The notes: generated from the sequence alone by a model not told the origin. 14,299 bases of DNA from CAZVAO01 sp964625175 (GCA_964625175.1 CAZVAO010000060.1:1-14299), one strand, 5' to 3'. Positions 7,723 through 14,060 are shown, numbered from the stretch's first letter. Program-made: numbers and translations.

Positions 7723-8172
7723 AATAAATCCTCCTTTAAAAATAAAAACATCATTTAAACGATTGATTTATCGCCGAAAATGGAGCTTTTCATTGGTTAT
7801 TAAAATCAAATGCCCATTAATTATACATTTGAATATGAATAAATCATAACTATGATAGCCCGACTGAACTCGGTCCTGTAATCTCATTTTCGACAACAAA
7901 CCAGAGCCCAATCATGGGCTCATCAGCTTATTATCAATTAACTCGAGATTACTACGAAACCATCTCAGCACCTCTTTTCAGTCGTCAATATAGTTGATTA
8001 TTGCATATCCTTGGTTATCCGTCAATATTTCATATTTATATATGATTCTTATCAAGTGTAGCATCAATAAAAACATGACTAATTCAAGATATTTAAATAT
8101 TGAACTAGTGATTTTATGCCACTATCATAGCGAATAAGAGCAATAAGCAGCCAAATGCACACCAAAGAGTTG
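7723..8172. other. Long intergenic region upstream of the GNAT gene
   Basis: No gene is recognised. It contains a -10-like TATAAT on the minus strand (7820-7825) without a good -35, a set of inverted repeats at 7860-7952, and an AT-rich palindrome at 8079-8108. The rest is AT-rich and unassigned. Confidence 0.45.
8079..8108 (-). terminator. AT-rich hairpin, possible terminator of the gap-truncated gene
   Basis: CTAATTCAA and TATTT pair with AAATA and TTGAACTAG, with a 2-base bulge and one mismatch. A run of five T follows on the minus strand. It lies 65 bp after the stop of the partial gene at 8173. The stem is AT-rich and has almost no loop, so it is a weak candidate. Confidence 0.35.
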
Positions 8173-8271
8173 TTATGGGTTATTCTTTATAGCCTTTTTG
8201 CAATACACCATATACAAGTTATCTAACTCAACACTACCCAATCGTTTAACTTCTATGCACTTTTGACAACT
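8173..8271 (-). CDS. C-terminal fragment of an unidentified protein, cut by the gap
   Basis: From the gap edge, 32 codons are open to a TAA at 8173-8175. The translation begins SCQKCIEVKRLGSVEL and ends YCKKAIKNNP. It has a protein-like composition with three Cys (a CxxC pair near the gap and one Cys about 20 residues later), which may suggest a small metal-binding tail. I do not recognise the family. An open stretch this short can occur by chance in AT-rich DNA, though one frame reaching the gap without a stop is suggestive. Its start would lie in the gap, divergent from the plus-strand fragment on the other side. Confidence 0.4.
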   Translation of the reverse strand, partial: SCQKCIEVKRLGSVELDNLYMVYCKKAIKNNP

Positions 8272-8371
8272 NNNNNNNNNNNNNNNNNNNNNNNNNNNNN
8301 NNNNNNNNNNNNNNNNNNNNNNNNNNNNNNNNNNNNNNNNNNNNNNNNNNNNNNNNNNNNNNNNNNNNNNN
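8272..8371. other. Scaffold gap (100 N)
   Basis: This is exactly 100 N, a placeholder of unknown true length. The 5' ends of one minus-strand and one plus-strand gene appear to lie inside it. Confidence 0.97.
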
Positions 8372-8578
8372 GATCCCCGCGGATGGTTCCAATGGTACTG
8401 TCGTTACTATTATGGCAGACGACTTCCCGATGAAGACCTCCGTCAAATTAAACGCTGGAAAGCCATGCGCCGCCATGTTGGTGCGATTAAAAAGAATTGT
8501 TTGCCTTATGACCTTGATTGCCGCAGGAAGCAGCGGCAAGCCCTTTTGCATTGGGCTTACGATAGCCGTAAGATTTGA
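8372..8578 (+). CDS. C-terminal part of a conserved uncharacterised protein, 5' end in gap
   Basis: The frame is open from the gap edge for 68 codons to a TGA at 8576. The translation begins DPRGWFQWYCRYYYGRRLP, continues EDLRQIKRWKAMRRHVGAIKKNC, then CRRKQRQALLHWAYDSRKI. It is rich in aromatic and basic residues. From memory this strongly resembles the C-terminal region of a widespread uncharacterised bacterial protein family with the signature DPRGWFQWYCRYYxGRR; no function is known to me. GC content (near 50%) is visibly higher than in neighbouring genes, which may reflect the Arg/Trp/Gly-rich sequence or transfer. Its stop is 6 bp from the stop of the convergent small gene. The N-terminal part must lie in the gap. 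Confidence 0.75.
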   Translation, partial: DPRGWFQWYCRYYYGRRLPDEDLRQIKRWKAMRRHVGAIKKNCLPYDLDCRRKQRQALLHWAYDSRKI

Positions 8579-8584
8579 TTGTTG

Positions 8585-8827
8585 CTATTTCTTGTTTCTC
8601 AATTCTGACAATAATGTCTCTGCGGCTGCAATACTTGCTTGATTTCTCTCTAAAAATAAGTCACCACGGCCTGACCAATCAAGACCTTGTAAATCAAACA
8701 ATGTCTTGATTGTACTTTCTAATGTGGTGATGTCTTGATCAATATCGCCTGTTAAACCCCTTTTCAGAAAAAGACAGGTCTTCTTATACTGGGTATTATA
8801 GATAGCCTCAAAATCAAAAAAACTCAT
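8585..8827 (-). CDS. Small hypothetical protein, 80 residues
   Basis: The protein starts MSFFDFEAIYNTQYKKTC and is mostly hydrophilic and helical, ending AAAETLLSELRNKK. I recognise no family or catalytic motif, and there is no signal peptide or membrane helix. I chose the ATG at 8827 because GGAG lies 8 bases upstream. An in-frame GTG at 8836 would overlap that site. A good promoter (extended -10 TGTTATACT) stands about 45 bp upstream, which supports a real, independently expressed gene. It converges on the plus-strand fragment with only 6 bp between stops. Middle residues (LQGLDWSGRGDLFLERNQASIAA) suggest a short loop between two helices. Function unknown. Confidence 0.7.
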   Translation of the reverse strand: MSFFDFEAIYNTQYKKTCLFLKRGLTGDIDQDITTLESTIKTLFDLQGLDWSGRGDLFLERNQASIAAAETLLSELRNKK

Positions 8828-8870
8828 TATTATCACTCCAAATCATGCTATTGCTCCATCTTGCCATAAA

Positions 8871-8898
8871 AGTATAACAATATTTTAGACATTTACAA
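8871..8898 (-). promoter_or_regulatory. Promoter of the small hypothetical gene
   Basis: On the minus strand TTGTAA (8898-8893), a 16-base spacer, then TATACT (8876-8871) with an upstream TG forming an extended -10. It is about 45 bp before the ATG at 8827. Confidence 0.6.
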
Positions 8899-8904
8899 TG
8901 TTTT

Positions 8905-8932
8905 TTGATACAAATCCGATTTACAGTATGAA
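8905..8932 (+). promoter_or_regulatory. Possible plus-strand promoter upstream of the hairpin-rich stretch
   Basis: TTGATA (8905-8910), a 16-base spacer and TATGAA (8927-8932) resemble a sigma-A promoter (5 of 6 and 4 of 6 matches). Transcription would begin near 8939 and run into the terminator at 9114-9155. The sequence is AT-rich, so this is tentative. Confidence 0.3.
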
Positions 8933-8938
8933 TCTAGT

Positions 8939-9160
8939 TTTAAAAACAGAAGGATTCGATCCAATTCTGTCTTTAATTGATCGCTTCTCAATACAAAGCA
9001 ACAATATTATTTACTAAATTGGGATATGCACAAATCTTATAGACATAGCGAAAACAACTTTCTATGTCAGAACCTCCACATAGCGCATTACAAAATCACT
9101 TATTAAAAAATAGAACAGGTGTTAAAAACCACTAGCCTGGTTTTTAACACCTGTTTTATA
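8939..9160 (+). ncRNA. Candidate small RNA with three hairpins
   Basis: No protein gene fits this 220-base stretch. It contains a hairpin at 8946-8970 (ACAGAA-GGAT, 3-base loop, ATCC, AA bulge, TTCTGT), another at 9042-9068 (GACATA and GAAA pairing with TTTC and TATGTC around a GC bulge), and the very strong terminator at 9114-9155. A plausible promoter lies just upstream. Alternatively the minus strand is transcribed and the first hairpin is its terminator, since it is followed there by TTTTTAAAA. It resembles no RNA class I know. Confidence 0.25.
9114..9155. terminator. Strong bidirectional rho-independent terminator
   Basis: An 18-bp perfect stem (AACAGGTGTTAAAAACCA and its complement) has a 6-base loop. 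TTTTATAAG follows on the plus strand and CTATTTTTTAATAAG on the minus strand, so it can work both ways. On the minus strand it lies about 200 bp downstream of the DUF3795 gene. Confidence 0.85.
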
Positions 9161-9354
9161 AGATACTTACTCCAACCATTCAATCTATATTAAAGTGTTG
9201 GTGAATTCTAATTTGTACAAGTGCAACAGAAGATTGAATATGTTCAGCTAGAGAATCTCAGAAAACAGCTGTTTAATGTTCTCTCTCAGAAACCAAGAAA
9301 GTAAACAACAAATAACTTATTGAGTGTGCTACCAATATCCTTATCCTTGACCTC
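9156..9354. other. Intergenic region downstream of the DUF3795 gene
   Basis: No complete gene. On the plus strand a 27-codon open piece (QQKIEYVQLENLRKQLFNVL, ending with a TAA near 9305) looks like a helical protein fragment. It has no ribosome binding site and an in-frame stop just upstream; it may be a gene remnant. Confidence 0.35.
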
Positions 9355-9783
9355 TTATTCTTCTAATCTGGGTCCATTGCCAACTTGGAATTTACCGATA
9401 AAGTATTTCCCTCTTATAGTATTTGCTTCTTTAACCCAGTTTTCTAGCCCAATATTTTTAATTCTAGATAAATTATATACCTTCAAATTATGGGGGTATT
9501 TTTGACTGCCGTCAGCACAAGGCATTAGCTTGTTACAAGGAAATTCTGAGCACTCGAAACAGAATTCTACACCTTGATTATTGACACAATCTAAAGTCGC
9601 ACAACTACTCGAATACATTTTACAACCACCCTGTTCTCTGCACCCTTTACACGCTACTTCATCACGGCTTTTCCCACTTGCTTTAGCCAACATGCTTTTA
9701 AGTTCTTCACTTATATTTTCTATAAACATACTACAATTAAAACAATCAATTCCACACGGCGCTGTTAACTTTTTGTAATCCAT
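9355..9783 (-). CDS. DUF3795 domain-containing Cys-rich protein
   Basis: This 142-residue protein has 12 Cys (10, 14, 17, 45, 48, 54, 61, 66, 75, 78, 83, 89), arranged as in DUF3795: CGIDCFNCSMF near the start, CKGCREQGGC in the middle and FCFECSEFPC at 74-83. The Cys clusters suggest binding of zinc or an iron-sulfur centre; the biochemical role of the family is not established. There is no signal peptide, so it should be cytoplasmic. The ATG at 9783 is preceded by a near-perfect AGGAGGT. It starts 23 bp after the TetR stop and has no promoter of its own, so it is probably the gene controlled by that regulator. The C-terminal 50 residues are basic and helical. Confidence 0.88.
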   Translation of the reverse strand: MDYKKLTAPCGIDCFNCSMFIENISEELKSMLAKASGKSRDEVACKGCREQGGCKMYSSSCATLDCVNNQGVEFCFECSEFPCNKLMPCADGSQKYPHNLKVYNLSRIKNIGLENWVKEANTIRGKYFIGKFQVGNGPRLEE

Positions 9784-9806
9784 TATTTACCTCCTGTAAA
9801 TGCGGG

Positions 9807-10379
9807 TCAAATACCTATTGTATCAAACAACCAATAAATTTCTTTTTCGACTTCTTCTTGTGTAAATGCTTCATCTAACAACAGATTTTTTAACATATAG
9901 TTCTCCACTAGCGCAATTAATACTCTGATAAAAGAATCTAAATTCGGAGTTCCTGCATACTTTGAGTTTAAGAACTCTCTGTTATTATTAAATCTTGACT
10001 CTTCCCAAGCAACAATTTTTTCACGTAGTTCCTTAGGGCCATCGTAACCAAACCAAATCTTTAATGCCAAACGATATACGCGCCGCTCGTGCCCTCTCAG
10101 CTTTAATCTATGCATAATTACCGAAACATACAGATCTCTTGGATCATCACTCAAATCGACCCTTTTCTCCCACGCTTGATTAATTTTCATGAACTCTTCA
10201 AAAACAATTTTTTCAAACATTTTTTCTTTTGATTCAAAATAATAATAGATTGTCGGTAATGAACACCCAACTTCTGCTGCAATATGTCTTATTGAAGTAC
10301 CATGAAAGCCTACTTCACTAAAATTCTTAATTGCAACCTTCATGATTTTTTCTTTTATCATATCTTTACTCTTAACCAT
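9807..10379 (-). CDS. TetR/AcrR-family transcriptional regulator
   Basis: This 190-residue protein has an N-terminal TetR DNA-binding domain: KEKIMKVAIKNFSEVGFHGTSI followed by the helix-turn-helix RHIAAEVGCSLPTIYYYFESKE at about residues 31-52. The C-terminal ligand and dimerisation domain is diverged, as usual, and does not reveal the effector. The ATG at 10379 has AGGGTG upstream. Its promoter carries a palindrome that overlaps the -10 box, consistent with autorepression. It is the first gene of a two-gene operon with the DUF3795 protein, so it probably controls itself and that gene. No efflux pump or enzyme lies next to it, which is unusual for TetR regulators. Confidence 0.93.
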   Translation of the reverse strand: MVKSKDMIKEKIMKVAIKNFSEVGFHGTSIRHIAAEVGCSLPTIYYYFESKEKMFEKIVFEEFMKINQAWEKRVDLSDDPRDLYVSVIMHRLKLRGHERRVYRLALKIWFGYDGPKELREKIVAWEESRFNNNREFLNSKYAGTPNLDSFIRVLIALVENYMLKNLLLDEAFTQEEVEKEIYWLFDTIGI

Positions 10380-10392
10380 TATATCACCCTTT

Positions 10393-10414
10393 ATATCTAA
10401 CGTTCGTTATATAT
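10393..10414. promoter_or_regulatory. Palindromic operator, probably for the TetR regulator
   Basis: Symmetry is ATAT-n-TAACG-nn-CGTTA-n-ATAT: 9 of 10 paired positions per half-site match over 22 bp. It overlaps the edge of the -10 box (10413-10418) and covers the transcription start, the classical position for a repressor. Size and form fit TetR-family operators. Confidence 0.7.
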
Positions 10415-10441
10415 TATATTGTAAGAAATTTGTTTTTGCAA
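10413..10441 (-). promoter_or_regulatory. Promoter of the TetR-DUF3795 operon
   Basis: On the minus strand TTGCAA (10441-10436), a 17-base spacer and a perfect TATAAT (10418-10413), about 35 bp upstream of the regulator's ATG. Confidence 0.7.
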
Positions 10442-10490
10442 GGCATTTTTTCTATAATATTCAGCTATTATTTAATTTTTTAATAAATTT

Positions 10491-10590
10491 CCCATAAAAG
10501 AAGTGGAGAATCGAACGCCCTTAAATAGGTCGTTCAAACTCTCCACGGTTTTTGATAAACTCAATACGATACGCACAATTCTTTTATGGG
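10491..10590. repeat. 100-bp nested inverted repeat
   Basis: Perfect 12-bp outer arms (CCCATAAAAGAA at 10491-10502 and TTCTTTTATGGG at 10579-10590) enclose the hairpin at 10503-10546. No obvious target duplication flanks it. It may be a small mobile element (MITE-like) or an extended terminator. Confidence 0.5.
10503..10546 (-). terminator. Probable terminator of the repeat-lipoprotein gene
   Basis: The stem is GTGGAGA/TCTCCAC plus inner GAACG/CGTTC around a 13-base loop. TTCTTTTATG follows on the minus strand, about 135 bp after the gene's stop. GGTTTTT on the plus side suggests it may also act in that direction. Confidence 0.65.
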
Positions 10591-10682
10591 TGCTTACATT
10601 ATGATCATGAGCATGCCTATTTGCTGATAGATCATATACGAGCGTCTGTTAACATACGATGACTCTTATTCTCGCAAGCATT

Positions 10683-11564
10683 TTATTGCATTTTCTTGAG
10701 GTCGACAACCACATTTCTCTGAATTTCATCTTCAAGGTAACTAATCCTAATCATGTCGCCTGCGCTTAAATCTAATTTACTAAAGTTATCCTTAAGCACC
10801 TCTGACAACATAAACATCTTAGATACTGTGGGATCTTGAACACCACTTAGTGCCACTTCAATAAAATTACTATCTGCTTGACCTTGATATCTACCCGTAT
10901 CAATCTTTAAATATCGATCCATCTGGAGTTTCTCCAGATCAATGATGACATCTTTACTATTTTCGCCTTCGACATAGATGATCTTCAACATGTCGCCTTC
11001 TACTAATTCTAATTTGCTAAAACTCTCTTTTAACGCTTCTGATAGCTTAAATACCTTAAATATTGTGGGGTCTTGAACACCACTTAGTGCCACTTCTATA
11101 AAATTGCTATCTGCTTGACCTTGGTATCTACCTATGTCAATCATCAAATCCCCTTCAGTCTCAATTTTCTCCAGACTAACGATTGCATCTTTGCTGTTTT
11201 CGTCTTTAATATAGCTAATCTTAATCAGGTCGCCTTCAATTAATTCTAACCCGTTGAAGTTATCTTTTAACGTTTCTGATAATTTAAATACCTTAAATAT
11301 TGTGGGATCTTGAACACCACTTAGTGCCACTTCAATAAAATTACTATCTAACTGACCCTGATATCTACCTGTATCAATTTTTAAATGTCTATCTCCATGA
11401 TTCTGCTCATCTTCTCCATCTTCATGATCTGAACTACTGGGATCTACACTGCTCGGATCAGGTATGTGACTTACGTCGCTTGGGCTGACAGATTCTTGAC
11501 AACCAGCCAAAACGCCACTTAACATGATTACAAATACTGCGATTACTAAAATTAATTTTTTCAC
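10683..11564 (-). CDS. Lipoprotein of three tandem 79-residue repeats
   Basis: This 293-residue exported lipoprotein has a basic N-terminus, hydrophobic core and lipobox LAGC (lipidated Cys22). A Ser/Pro/Asp-rich linker to residue 57 follows. Three repeats then fill about 58-136, 137-215 and 216-293, each with GRYQGQ, DSNFIEVALSGVQDPT, a helix such as KVFKLSETLKDNF and EGDLIKISY. The pattern suggests small beta-rich domains on the cell surface; I know no function. The DNA period is exactly 237 bp, and one 48-base stretch is identical between repeats 1 and 3. The start is GTG at 11564, with GGAGGAG upstream. It lies 132 bp downstream of the stalk-domain protein on the same strand, and similar beta modules often accompany such proteins in clostridia, so they may work together. 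Confidence 0.88.
   Translation of the reverse strand: MKKLILVIAVFVIMLSGVLAGCQESVSPSDVSHIPDPSSVDPSSSDHEDGEDEQNHGDRHLKIDTGRYQGQLDSNFIEVALSGVQDPTIFKVFKLSETLKDNFNGLELIEGDLIKISYIKDENSKDAIVSLEKIETEGDLMIDIGRYQGQADSNFIEVALSGVQDPTIFKVFKLSEALKESFSKLELVEGDMLKIIYVEGENSKDVIIDLEKLQMDRYLKIDTGRYQGQADSNFIEVALSGVQDPTVSKMFMLSEVLKDNFSKLDLSAGDMIRISYLEDEIQRNVVVDLKKMQ
10828..11349. repeat. Direct repeats, period 237 bp (conserved cores of the three repeats)
   Basis: The conserved core GTGGGATCTTGAACACC begins at 10828, 11065 (one mismatch) and 11302. The first and last copies agree over 48 consecutive bases; the middle copy differs at 3 of those. Conservation at silent positions points to recent duplication or gene conversion. 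Confidence 0.9.
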
Positions 11565-11696
11565 CTTAACTCTCCTCCAATTTTGCTGAACTACTAATTA
11601 TCGTTTATTCTTATATGAACTCATAGCTAATAGAGACTAACTCTTTCTTCGACCCTAACTCGCAAAGCAAATTAAGATAATATTGAGAACTAAATG

Positions 11697-12953
11697 CTAT
11701 TCGGAACAGATGGCAACTAGATTTCCAATTGAAAACCACTCAATCTGTGCTTGCATATTTTCCACAAAGAATCTTAATGGGATCAGTATTCTATTGTTTT
11801 TAATGACCGCTTTGCGATCTAAGCTAAGTGCTTGTCCATTAACTAGTGCTGTGTTTTGATCAATTACAATCTCGATTTTTATTCCTTCTTTTTCAACGAT
11901 AGCTTTCCTACTTTCTGCTTGCCAAGTAATGGTGCAATCCATCTCTTCTGCCAGTGCTCTAATTGGCACCATAACGCTTCCACTATCTATAATGGGAGGT
12001 GCCGTAAAATTAACTTTACATCCATTTTTATAGATGGTTACATCACCTTCTTCAACCTCTATAACGCGCCCTAATGCTCTATAATGATCAAGATTAAGGT
12101 CTCTACCTTCAAGACCAATCAACTCTTCAAGTTTCTCTTTTAATTGCTTTTTAGTAGCAAAATATTGGTTTTCAATCACTAGGAGATCGTTTTGCACATC
12201 ATTCGACCGCTCGACCAATTGGTTCCGGTGTGTTCCCAATGCTTCGAACCTGGTTAACAAAGCTTGAATTGTATTTACGAGCTCTTTCTCATAGAGTCCT
12301 TTATCTGCTACTTCTAAGAAGCTGACCTTAAAGGCCCTCGTCATAAAAATATCTGCGCCTTCGTTAACGTCTTCTATTCCTGAGACCTCTACGACCTCTC
12401 CTAAATATTTACTGAAATCGTATTCCCCCGTCAGCCTAAATCCATCGAGCTCATAATATCCACCAGAAATATCCTTGTACTTAACCAAGCCCATTAGAAT
12501 TAATTGTTCCGAAATCAATTCCTCTCTAGGAATATCAATCCCGATAGCACCTTGCTCATCTACGAAATCCGTTGCAATCACCTTATCTATATACAAGACT
12601 TTTACAGCTTTTGTCATAAAAATACTAGGATTCAGATCTCTTACACCAGCTACTTCAACCATCTCCCCTAGGTATATCTGAAAATCATATTCGCCCATTA
12701 AACGATAGCCACCAACCTCATAGAAACCACCTTCTAGTTCGTTAAATGTAACGATTCCTCGCAATAAGATACTCGCTTCTCCATTTTCAAGATTGGTCGG
12801 CACTTCTTGTGTGAGATTTGTGATTCTTTCCGTTCCAGACACTAGCCCACCATGTAGTGCATTGGGATCATACATCGCATAGCCCTGCAAGCTAGATAAA
12901 CCCATTAACAAAACCAATAAAACAGAACATAATTTGAGCTTTAAACGTCTCAT
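11697..12953 (-). CDS. Exported stalk-domain (copper amine oxidase N-terminal-like) protein
   Basis: This 418-residue secreted protein has a signal peptide at residues 1-26 (MRRLKLKLCSVLLVLLMGL..., likely cleaved near QGYA). Two homologous beta modules follow at about 61-122 and 151-214, each with GGFYE/GGYYE, GEYDF and YLGE(M/V)VEV(A/S)G; they look OB-fold-like. A coiled coil spans about 219-281. The C-terminus (about 307-416) is a copper amine oxidase N-terminal-like domain: VMVPIRALAEEMDCTITW, then ILIPLRFFVENMQAQIEW. In this context such domains are structural surface modules, not oxidases; no amine oxidase domain is present. I chose the ATG at 12953 because AGGAGG sits 9 bases upstream. 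ATGs at 12974 and 13001 lack this and would spoil the signal peptide. It precedes the repeat lipoprotein and may share its transcript. Confidence 0.88.
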   Translation of the reverse strand: MRRLKLKLCSVLLVLLMGLSSLQGYAMYDPNALHGGLVSGTERITNLTQEVPTNLENGEASILLRGIVTFNELEGGFYEVGGYRLMGEYDFQIYLGEMVEVAGVRDLNPSIFMTKAVKVLYIDKVIATDFVDEQGAIGIDIPREELISEQLILMGLVKYKDISGGYYELDGFRLTGEYDFSKYLGEVVEVSGIEDVNEGADIFMTRAFKVSFLEVADKGLYEKELVNTIQALLTRFEALGTHRNQLVERSNDVQNDLLVIENQYFATKKQLKEKLEELIGLEGRDLNLDHYRALGRVIEVEEGDVTIYKNGCKVNFTAPPIIDSGSVMVPIRALAEEMDCTITWQAESRKAIVEKEGIKIEIVIDQNTALVNGQALSLDRKAVIKNNRILIPLRFFVENMQAQIEWFSIGNLVAICSE

Positions 12954-13360
12954 TTCAAAAATCCTCCTAAGCATAAATCTATTCTTATGACGTAATAGCA
13001 ACCAATCTGTTCCACTTTTAGATGAATTATATTCAATAATCCCGTGCTACACCTTATAGTTGTTAATATTTGGTATAACAATTAACAGATTTGAATATGC
13101 ACTATTCTGAGGAAAACAAGTTTAATAGCAAGATAAAATAGCCAATAAACTCATGACACCAGCTCTGAAGTTAACAGGTATCCTTATAATTTTTTAACCT
13201 CTATTACAATGCGAAAGGAACCATGAATGAACATGATTCCTTTCTTATTCGTACACTATTTGGTATTGCATATATTACTAGACAAAGCCTTCGTAACGAA
13301 TCTAAAACCCTGCGAGTATGCGCGCTAGGAGACAAGCTTCATTCGCTTCGTAACATCCAA
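12954..13360. other. Intergenic region upstream of the stalk-domain gene
   Basis: No gene is recognised. On the minus strand, TATAAT in TTGAATATAATTC (near 13025-13037) may be the -10 of the stalk-domain gene, but no good -35 accompanies it. The hairpin at 13213-13244 is the other identifiable element. Confidence 0.45.
13213..13244. terminator. Hairpin, probable terminator of the membrane-protein gene
   Basis: GAAAGGAA, a C/A mismatch and CATG pair with CATG and TTCCTTTC around a 6-base loop. It lies about 115 bp after the stop of the upstream minus-strand gene. Neither side has a long T-run, so direction is unclear. Confidence 0.5.
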
Positions 13361-13954
13361 TTAAGATTCTGTCTCATAGGTGTATAAGATTTCAGAATCT
13401 GCTAACCTCTTAAAGTGCTTAATCTTTTGATTGACTTTCTTCATCTCAAATAGCCATGCTGAAAACATCTCCCACAACATAACCCATCCACCAATGAAAA
13501 GCCCCTCTGACAAGACAGACAACATGATCGATTCAGTAAAATAATTCTTAACATAGAAACCAAATAGCAAAAGCACCGCACCGATAATTAAGAATAAAAC
13601 AATATCACGAATCACACGCATTTTCTGGTTATTTAGTTTTCTGATTTGGTACTGAAAAAAATTAACCATCCCAAGTAAACTTCTCTCTTCCCTCTCAGAA
13701 CTATATAATTGGTCTAGGATATGAAATTTCATAATCACCCCATACTTTAAAGTGATTTCATATGAACATTCCAATAAGTATTCAATGAGATCCTCATCTA
13801 AATCACGATTCGTATAGGGCGAAAAATCCCACCCACTGTAGGCGTCGCGGTAATCTTCAAGTTGAACATCCACAATGAATTTACTTTTTTCATGATTATA
13901 AGGATAAATCTTTTCCAATTCTTTAATTTTCATAACTTTAATCCATTTCTTCAT
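13361..13954 (-). CDS. Conserved uncharacterised membrane protein, two helices
   Basis: This 197-residue protein has a cytoplasmic-looking N-terminal domain (about 1-112) with FIVDVQLEDYRDAYSGWDFSPYTNRDLDEDLIEYL, then SYEITLKYGVIMKF. Two hydrophobic helices follow (about 114-135 and 143-169), and a basic helical tail (MKKVNQKIKHFKRLADSE) ends it. From memory, the WDxSPxxxRDLD..L..YL..CS..I.LKY pattern marks a family of unstudied bacterial proteins; I cannot name a function. There is no signal peptide. The ATG at 13954 has only a weak AAGAG site; an in-frame ATG at 13933 is a weaker alternative. The ATG overlaps the TGA of a tiny upstream reading frame, and an extended -10 lies about 75 bp upstream. 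Confidence 0.75.
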   Translation of the reverse strand: MKKWIKVMKIKELEKIYPYNHEKSKFIVDVQLEDYRDAYSGWDFSPYTNRDLDEDLIEYLLECSYEITLKYGVIMKFHILDQLYSSEREERSLLGMVNFFQYQIRKLNNQKMRVIRDIVLFLIIGAVLLLFGFYVKNYFTESIMLSVLSEGLFIGGWVMLWEMFSAWLFEMKKVNQKIKHFKRLADSEILYTYETES

Positions 13955-14025
13955 TCGTTAATACTCTTGTATAATGCCTCTACCTCCACATATGGTCTTA
14001 TGGGTGAGTTGCATTATCGTGCTCT

Positions 14026-14034
14026 ATCATATCA
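14026..14034 (-). promoter_or_regulatory. Extended -10 promoter of the membrane-protein gene
   Basis: TGATATGAT on the minus strand is an extended -10 (TG, one base, TATGAT). It lies just downstream of the terminator at 14037-14060 and about 75 bp before the ATG at 13954. No clear -35. Confidence 0.45.
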
Positions 14035-14036
14035 CG

Positions 14037-14060
14037 AAAAGAAGCCTAAGGTTAGACTTC
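14037..14060 (-). terminator. Rho-independent terminator of an upstream minus-strand transcript
   Basis: Read on the minus strand: GAAGTCTA, loop ACCT, TAGGCTTC (8 bp with one G-T pair), then TTTT. It lies about 190 bp past the gene fragment ending at 14247. Confidence 0.55.

Larger units (their letters stand above)
10442..10682. other. Intergenic region between the repeat lipoprotein and the TetR promoter
   Basis: No gene is seen. The notable content is the 100-bp nested inverted repeat at 10491-10590, which includes the probable terminator at 10503-10546. The 90 bp beyond it holds only short palindromes such as ATGATCAT. Confidence 0.5.

Noticed and set aside
7855..7880. tRNA-like T-arm (GTTCAGTC between CCGA and TCGG)
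   Set aside because: The stem is only 4 bp, and no acceptor, D or anticodon arm can be built around it.
8246..8642. Minus-strand frame across the second gap and plus-strand frame from 8412
   Set aside because: The first is joined through N only. The second is out of frame with the DPRGWFQWYCRYY reading, which is far more protein-like.
9220..9310. Spo0E-like small regulatory phosphatase fragment on the plus strand
   Set aside because: The LENLRKQL stretch is suggestive, but the SQxLD motif, a start codon and a ribosome binding site are all missing.
10828..11349. CRISPR-like array
   Set aside because: The 237-bp period lies wholly inside one reading frame and encodes protein repeats.
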